A DNA stretch of 64,000 bases from Allodiplogaster sudhausi (Eukaryota; Nematoda; Chromadorea; Rhabditida; Diplogasteridae): contig CALZFC010000349.1 in NCBI GenBank assembly GCA_945643635.1, forward strand, positions 3,856,501 through 3,920,500. Direction: 5' to 3'. Below, piece by piece: positions 61,120 to 64,000 of the stretch (the first letter of the stretch is position 1; every line of letters starts with the position of its first letter). The notes below the pieces were generated by a model. That model was given only the letters and a program-made list of their open reading frames with translations, did not search any database and was not told where the DNA came from. Both the position numbers and the translations under genes were made by a program.

Positions 61120-64000
61120 GAGAGAGAAGAAGAAGAAGGGTTCAGAACAAGAAGCATAAAAGTAGCAATATCACACATCACATGAATATGATGTCAACGA
61201 ACGAAAGAGAGAAGACGAGTTGGTGTGAGTAGATTGCTCACGTGTATTATTCTTTCAGAACAAGTATCATAACAAGAATTAGTTGCCGTGAAATATATGC
61301 TTGTACGTATTTACAATTCTGCGCGTGGGTGGGAGCTAACAAGCTTCAACAACTTTGTCTACATACAAACTTGCAAACTACATTCATACTTGCGCGCAAC
61401 AATGCAAACTTCACATGTGTAGAAGAAATGTTCTGGACTTTTCGAATCTTTTGGTTGCAGAAAAGCGGAAGAAGAAGAAGAAGAAAAGAAATGTATTTAT
61501 TTAATACGGATAAAAATAATAATTAATAGTGAAAATACTACAATGAATATGAGAGCGTTCAGCGAAATCTCTTGATAAAATTTAAATTTTTTCCAAACAG
61601 GCCTGATTCGAACGGAGGCACAACGAGCTCGGCGCAACGTAAGATGTACGGCCTCGCCGTGCTGCTACTTCAGTTCGGCATTCCGACCTTGCTCTCATCG
61701 GTGAATCATCGTAAATACATCTATGAATTTTCTAATAAATGAACAATTCCATATAAGTTATGCTGAAATTATTGAATAAATTATCGATAAATTATAATAA
61801 ATTATATATACGAGCTATTTAATCAGTCTGGATATAAATAAATAAAAAAAGTATCTACATATTTCCGGTGTGCTACATTGCGATATCGCGCGTGATGGAC
61901 GAGCAGCTGCAGCGTCGTCGAGGACAGCAGCTTCTGCCAGATGCCGAGCAGCGACTCCTCACTCGACGCACCAGAGCCAATCGGTATCTGCACACTATAA
62001 TTACGGCTGTTTCCCAAGTCTATTCTGTGTTGTATGAGAGTAATGTACTTTAAAATAATTTTCAATAAAAATAAAGTTATCATTTGCAAGCAGAATTTAA
62101 TGAATATATGCAGATAGTAAATAAATATATTGGTTTACCTCTTTTTTCTTCACTTGAAAGTGGCAGGAAATTAAGTCGTAATCTAGTTGTTGTCGCGACA
62201 CCCAAAAGCATATATGACGCGATTTGCGAGAGAATCAAAAAGAATCAAGCTGCCCGGGGACCCGGAAAAAATCGTGCAGCTTGGAATTTGTTCAAAAGTT
62301 CATTTTAGGTACTTTTTGGTATCAGGAATCGATTGGGCGTGGTCAGGGCATCTGAAAATGACTTTCTCTTCTGCTATGAAGGCTTGAATTATTCTGCTCG
62401 CCGCGTCTGGAGGTGAGTTGGATGCACGTCTGAGCTCAGTGCGCCGCAGTTTGTTGAGATATAGACATGAAATTTTGCATCCTAATAGGCAAGATATTGC
62501 TCTAAACAACAACAAAATAAAAAAGTGAAAATGTCCAACTTTCTATTTGTTATAGATTTTTATGTTTGAGGGAGCACAGACAACGTATTTCTCATTTTAG
62601 TAGAACCGAACCTATACAGATTTATAGAGCATGAAAAGAGCTTTCGAATGTACTATTCGGTTTAACAAACTTAGGATGCGTTGAAGTTTCCTAGTCGATC
62701 ATCCCTGAGCGGCACTGCAAAACAGCACTTCATAATCATTTTCGCACGTCCAAACATACAACATAAGAAAGAGCGTGAAATTTGCTACATGCTGAACACC
62801 TTTCAATAATCTTTCAAGTCTAGAATTTTTTGTTATAAGCAATAAATATTGGGCTGGTAGTGTCCTTATCATTGCGCCCAATAATCCATATTTTTAGTTT
62901 ATCCGAATTAGAATATTCCAATTATTTTTTTAGCATATTTCCTTGAAGAATTGTTATAAGTAGATGCCCTAGTCTTTTGATTTATAACAAAACATCATAG
63001 ATTCGGGATTTTATTGTAAGGGGTTCAGCTTGAAGCAAATTTCACGTTCTTTCGTGTGGTGTATGTTTCGGCATACGAAAATGATTCTGAAGTACTTCTT
63101 CTAAGCCGCGGATGTGCTTATTTGCACTGCCACTCCGGGTTAATCGATCTGGAAACTTCAGCGCATCCTAAGTTTCCTGAACCCAATAGACCATTCGAAA
63201 GCTCTTTTCATGCTCTATACAGCTGTATAGGTTCGGTTCTACTAAAATGAGAAATACGTTGTCTATGCTCCATCAAAAATAAAAATCTATAACAAATTGA
63301 AAGTTGGACATTTTCACTTTTTTATTTTGTTGTAGTTTAGAGCAATATCTTGCCTATTAGGATGCAAAATTTCATGTCTATATCTCTACAAACAGCGGCG
63401 CACTGAGCTCAGACGTGCATCCAACTCGCCTCCAGACGCGGCTAGCCCAATAATTCAAGCCCTCATAGCGAACTAAAGAGACATTTTCTGATGACTAGAC
63501 CACTTCCAATCGATTCCTCATACCAGAAAACACCTGTAAGGAACTTTTGAACAAAATCAAAGCCGGTCGATTTTGGCCGGGTCCCCGGCCATTTGGATAC
63601 TCTCGCAAATCGCGTCATATGACGGTGCCAACTAAAAAAACCGTCGTTTTTGCATTTTCGACTCCTTATGCACACTTTTTTGGAATATTCCACACGAATA
63701 TGCCAAATTTGTCAAAAAGTACGCGTACTTTTTGGCCAATTTGGCATATTCATGTGGAATATTCCAAAAAAGTGTGCACAACGAGTCGAAAATTCAAAAA
63801 CGACCGTTTTTTTAGTTGGCACCGTCATATATGCCCTTGTGCCAGGAAAAAATTCGGCAATTCAAGAATACGTTTTTTTCCAAACCTTTACAGGATGATG
63901 GTCTACATGGTGGGCGGTCTCGTGATTTCATGGATGCCACTCAACGCAATCAATCTCTACAGAGACTTTTCGAATGACTTTGCCGAGAACATGAACGGAA
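48696..64000 (+). CDS. rhodopsin-class neuropeptide receptor, NPY/NPF-receptor-like, 3' end outside window
   Basis: Eight exons: 48696-48824 (ATG), 49080-49205, 54249-54401 (GC donor), 56859-56942, 59476-59612, 61601-61700, about 61852-61983, and 63894 to the edge. N-terminus MNVTSW... and ...YANCSTIQ with two N-glycosylation sequons. TM1 LLFAVLYTLVWTMAIVGNAL (Asn1.50); TM2 LAVSDLLMSLTSLPVTAV (Asp2.50); TM3 entry FCKLIGVFQ (conserved Cys) to FTLTAIAIDRCFLI, where DRY is replaced by DRC; TM4 AINVVIFIWALGYALALPVG; an ECL2 cysteine pair region; TM5 LAVLLLQFGIPTLLSS-IYIFPVCYIAI; a basic ICL3; TM6 MVYMVGGLVISWMPLNAINL (Pro6.50). These match peptide receptors of the NPY/NPF type. Exon 6 to exon 7 is one base out of phase at the nearest AG. 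Introns are long and repeat-filled. Expected in the plasma membrane, coupling to G proteins. Confidence 0.88.
49206..54248. repeat. GPCR intron 2 (5 kb), CT/GA-rich
   Basis: (TC)n of about 36 bp at 49588-49624; CT 50455-50575, 51365-51390 and 51700-51830; GA 51945-52050; CT 52198-52235, 52268-52305, 52560-52725 and 52845-52940; GA 53555-53735. The end (54118-54235) has four units of about 37 bp with TTTAGAATATTCCAAAAG, abutting the exon 3 acceptor. No additional exon recognised. Confidence 0.75.
54402..56858. other. GPCR intron 3, includes tracts and a TIR element
   Basis: CT tract 54765-54830, GA tract 54970-55040, a C run at 55550-55563, then the inverted-repeat element at 55724-56746. Open frames here have no homology to the receptor. 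Confidence 0.55.
55724..56746. mobile_element. probable decayed element with subterminal inverted repeats and internal tandem duplication
   Basis: TTAGAGACCGCAG near 55732 and CTGCGGTCTCTAA near 56725 are inverted. Further in, TTTGACACAATGAACTTTGG near 55753 faces CCGGCCAAACTTCATTTGAC near 56515. Inside, a unit of about 165 bp is repeated (56028-56192 and 56193-56345: GAGCTAAAAACATATTTTAT..., GGCGGGCAAATTTCAA, CTTTCTAAGTATGTAT, CCTAGGGGC). The 67-codon frame at 56213 lies in copy 2 and matches no family known to me. Confidence 0.55.
56956..57164. mobile_element. foldback element C, copy 2
   Basis: The same TGACGGTGCCAACTAAAAAA ends as copies 1 and 3, about 209 bp. It begins only 13 bp after the exon 4 / intron 4 boundary of the GPCR, leaving GTATGTACATATA before it. 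Confidence 0.92.
57178..57447. mobile_element. foldback element D, copy 3
   Basis: Ends TAAGACAGTGTGAATTAAAA and TTTTAATTGACAGTGTCTTA. The interior contains TTAGAATATTCCAGTTCTTG and its complement; one arm has an extra duplicated CAGTGGAATATTCTA block (57340-57380). It lies 13 bp from element C copy 2. Confidence 0.88.
57448..58620. other. GPCR intron 4, remainder
   Basis: 57505-57620 has four GGAATATTCC-like motifs. CT tracts at 57870-58010 and 58490-58560 give Ser/Leu low-complexity frames. No exon seen. Confidence 0.5.
58745..58785. repeat. short inverted repeat (17-bp arms, 7-nt loop)
   Basis: CATAAGGAAAGAGGAAC faces GTTCCTTTTTCCTTATG with one mismatch, in GPCR intron 4. A stem-loop in the transcript is likely; no function can be assigned. 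Confidence 0.7.
59020..59220. repeat. degenerate family-D remnant
   Basis: Has TTCACACTGTTCGCCATTTT, a run around AAAACGCTTATTTGACAG, GTAAGGAATGACAAATTGTG and AATATTCAAAAATTCGGGC in the order of family D, but lacks intact ends. Confidence 0.5.
59613..61600. repeat. GPCR intron 5 with GA/CT tracts
   Basis: A long GA tract starts 5 bp after the exon 5 donor (59617-59870). CT at 60425-60510 and 60640-60710. A GA tract at 60930-61135 contains (GA)n and GGAAGAGAGAGA higher-order units. No exon seen. Confidence 0.75.
62215..63617. mobile_element. foldback element B, copy 2
   Basis: 1403 bp with the same termini as copy 1 and parallel interior (centre near 62910 with TTAGAATATTCCAATTATT). It is diverged from copy 1 by scattered substitutions, so the two insertions or copies are not brand new. 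It sits in GPCR intron 7 and is followed directly by element C copy 3. Confidence 0.9.
63620..63827. mobile_element. foldback element C, copy 3
   Basis: 208-bp palindrome with TGACGGTGCCAACTAAAAAA ends, separated from element B copy 2 by TA only, and 66 bp upstream of the GPCR exon 8 acceptor. Confidence 0.92.

Overview
The window is eukaryotic nuclear DNA: about 35-40% G+C, genes split into short exons with GT-AG introns (two introns look GC-AG), and abundant microsatellites. The gene content points to an ecdysozoan, most likely a nematode. The CAP/venom-allergen-like protein has the nematode VAL/ASP layout, and the glutathione S-transferase is of the nematode sigma-like type. This assignment rests on remembered family features, not on a database search.

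Layout. (1) 0.5-1.4 kb, plus: end of an unrecognised two-helix membrane protein. (2) 2.1-3.6 kb, minus: secreted CAP protein with an in-frame stop near its C-terminus, followed at 4.6-5.3 kb by a decayed duplicate. (3) 7.0-9.4 kb, minus: unrecognised multi-exon acidic protein ending in a Cys-rich, probably zinc-binding tail. (4) 11.2-14.3 kb, plus: GST gene whose first intron holds a 1.7 kb near-perfect foldback element. (5) 17.9-21.4 kb, minus: nine-exon Pro-rich nuclear-type protein with a BCL9/Legless HD1-like (Pygopus-binding) segment. (6) 25.9-30.4 kb, minus: complete ten-exon Wnt ligand, 399 codons, all 24 cysteines. (7) 30.4-48.7 kb: gene-poor, dominated by (GA)n/(CT)n tracts and foldback elements. 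(8) 48.7 kb to the right edge, plus: rhodopsin-class peptide GPCR (NPY/NPF-receptor-like), TM1 to TM6 present, last exons outside the window.

Two genes lie in one pathway: the Wnt ligand is secreted, while a BCL9-like protein would act in the nucleus with beta-catenin. The CAP and GST genes look like members of expanding or decaying secretory and detoxification families.

Non-coding landscape: at least five palindromic (foldback) families, here called A to E, share a TATA/TA-flanked insertion context and are often abutted (B-C twice, C-D once, D-D-E once). A short motif close to GGAATATTCC recurs through introns and intergenic DNA. Long (GA)n/(CT)n tracts alternate strand polarity over kilobases. 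No transposase, rRNA, tRNA or CRISPR array was recognised.
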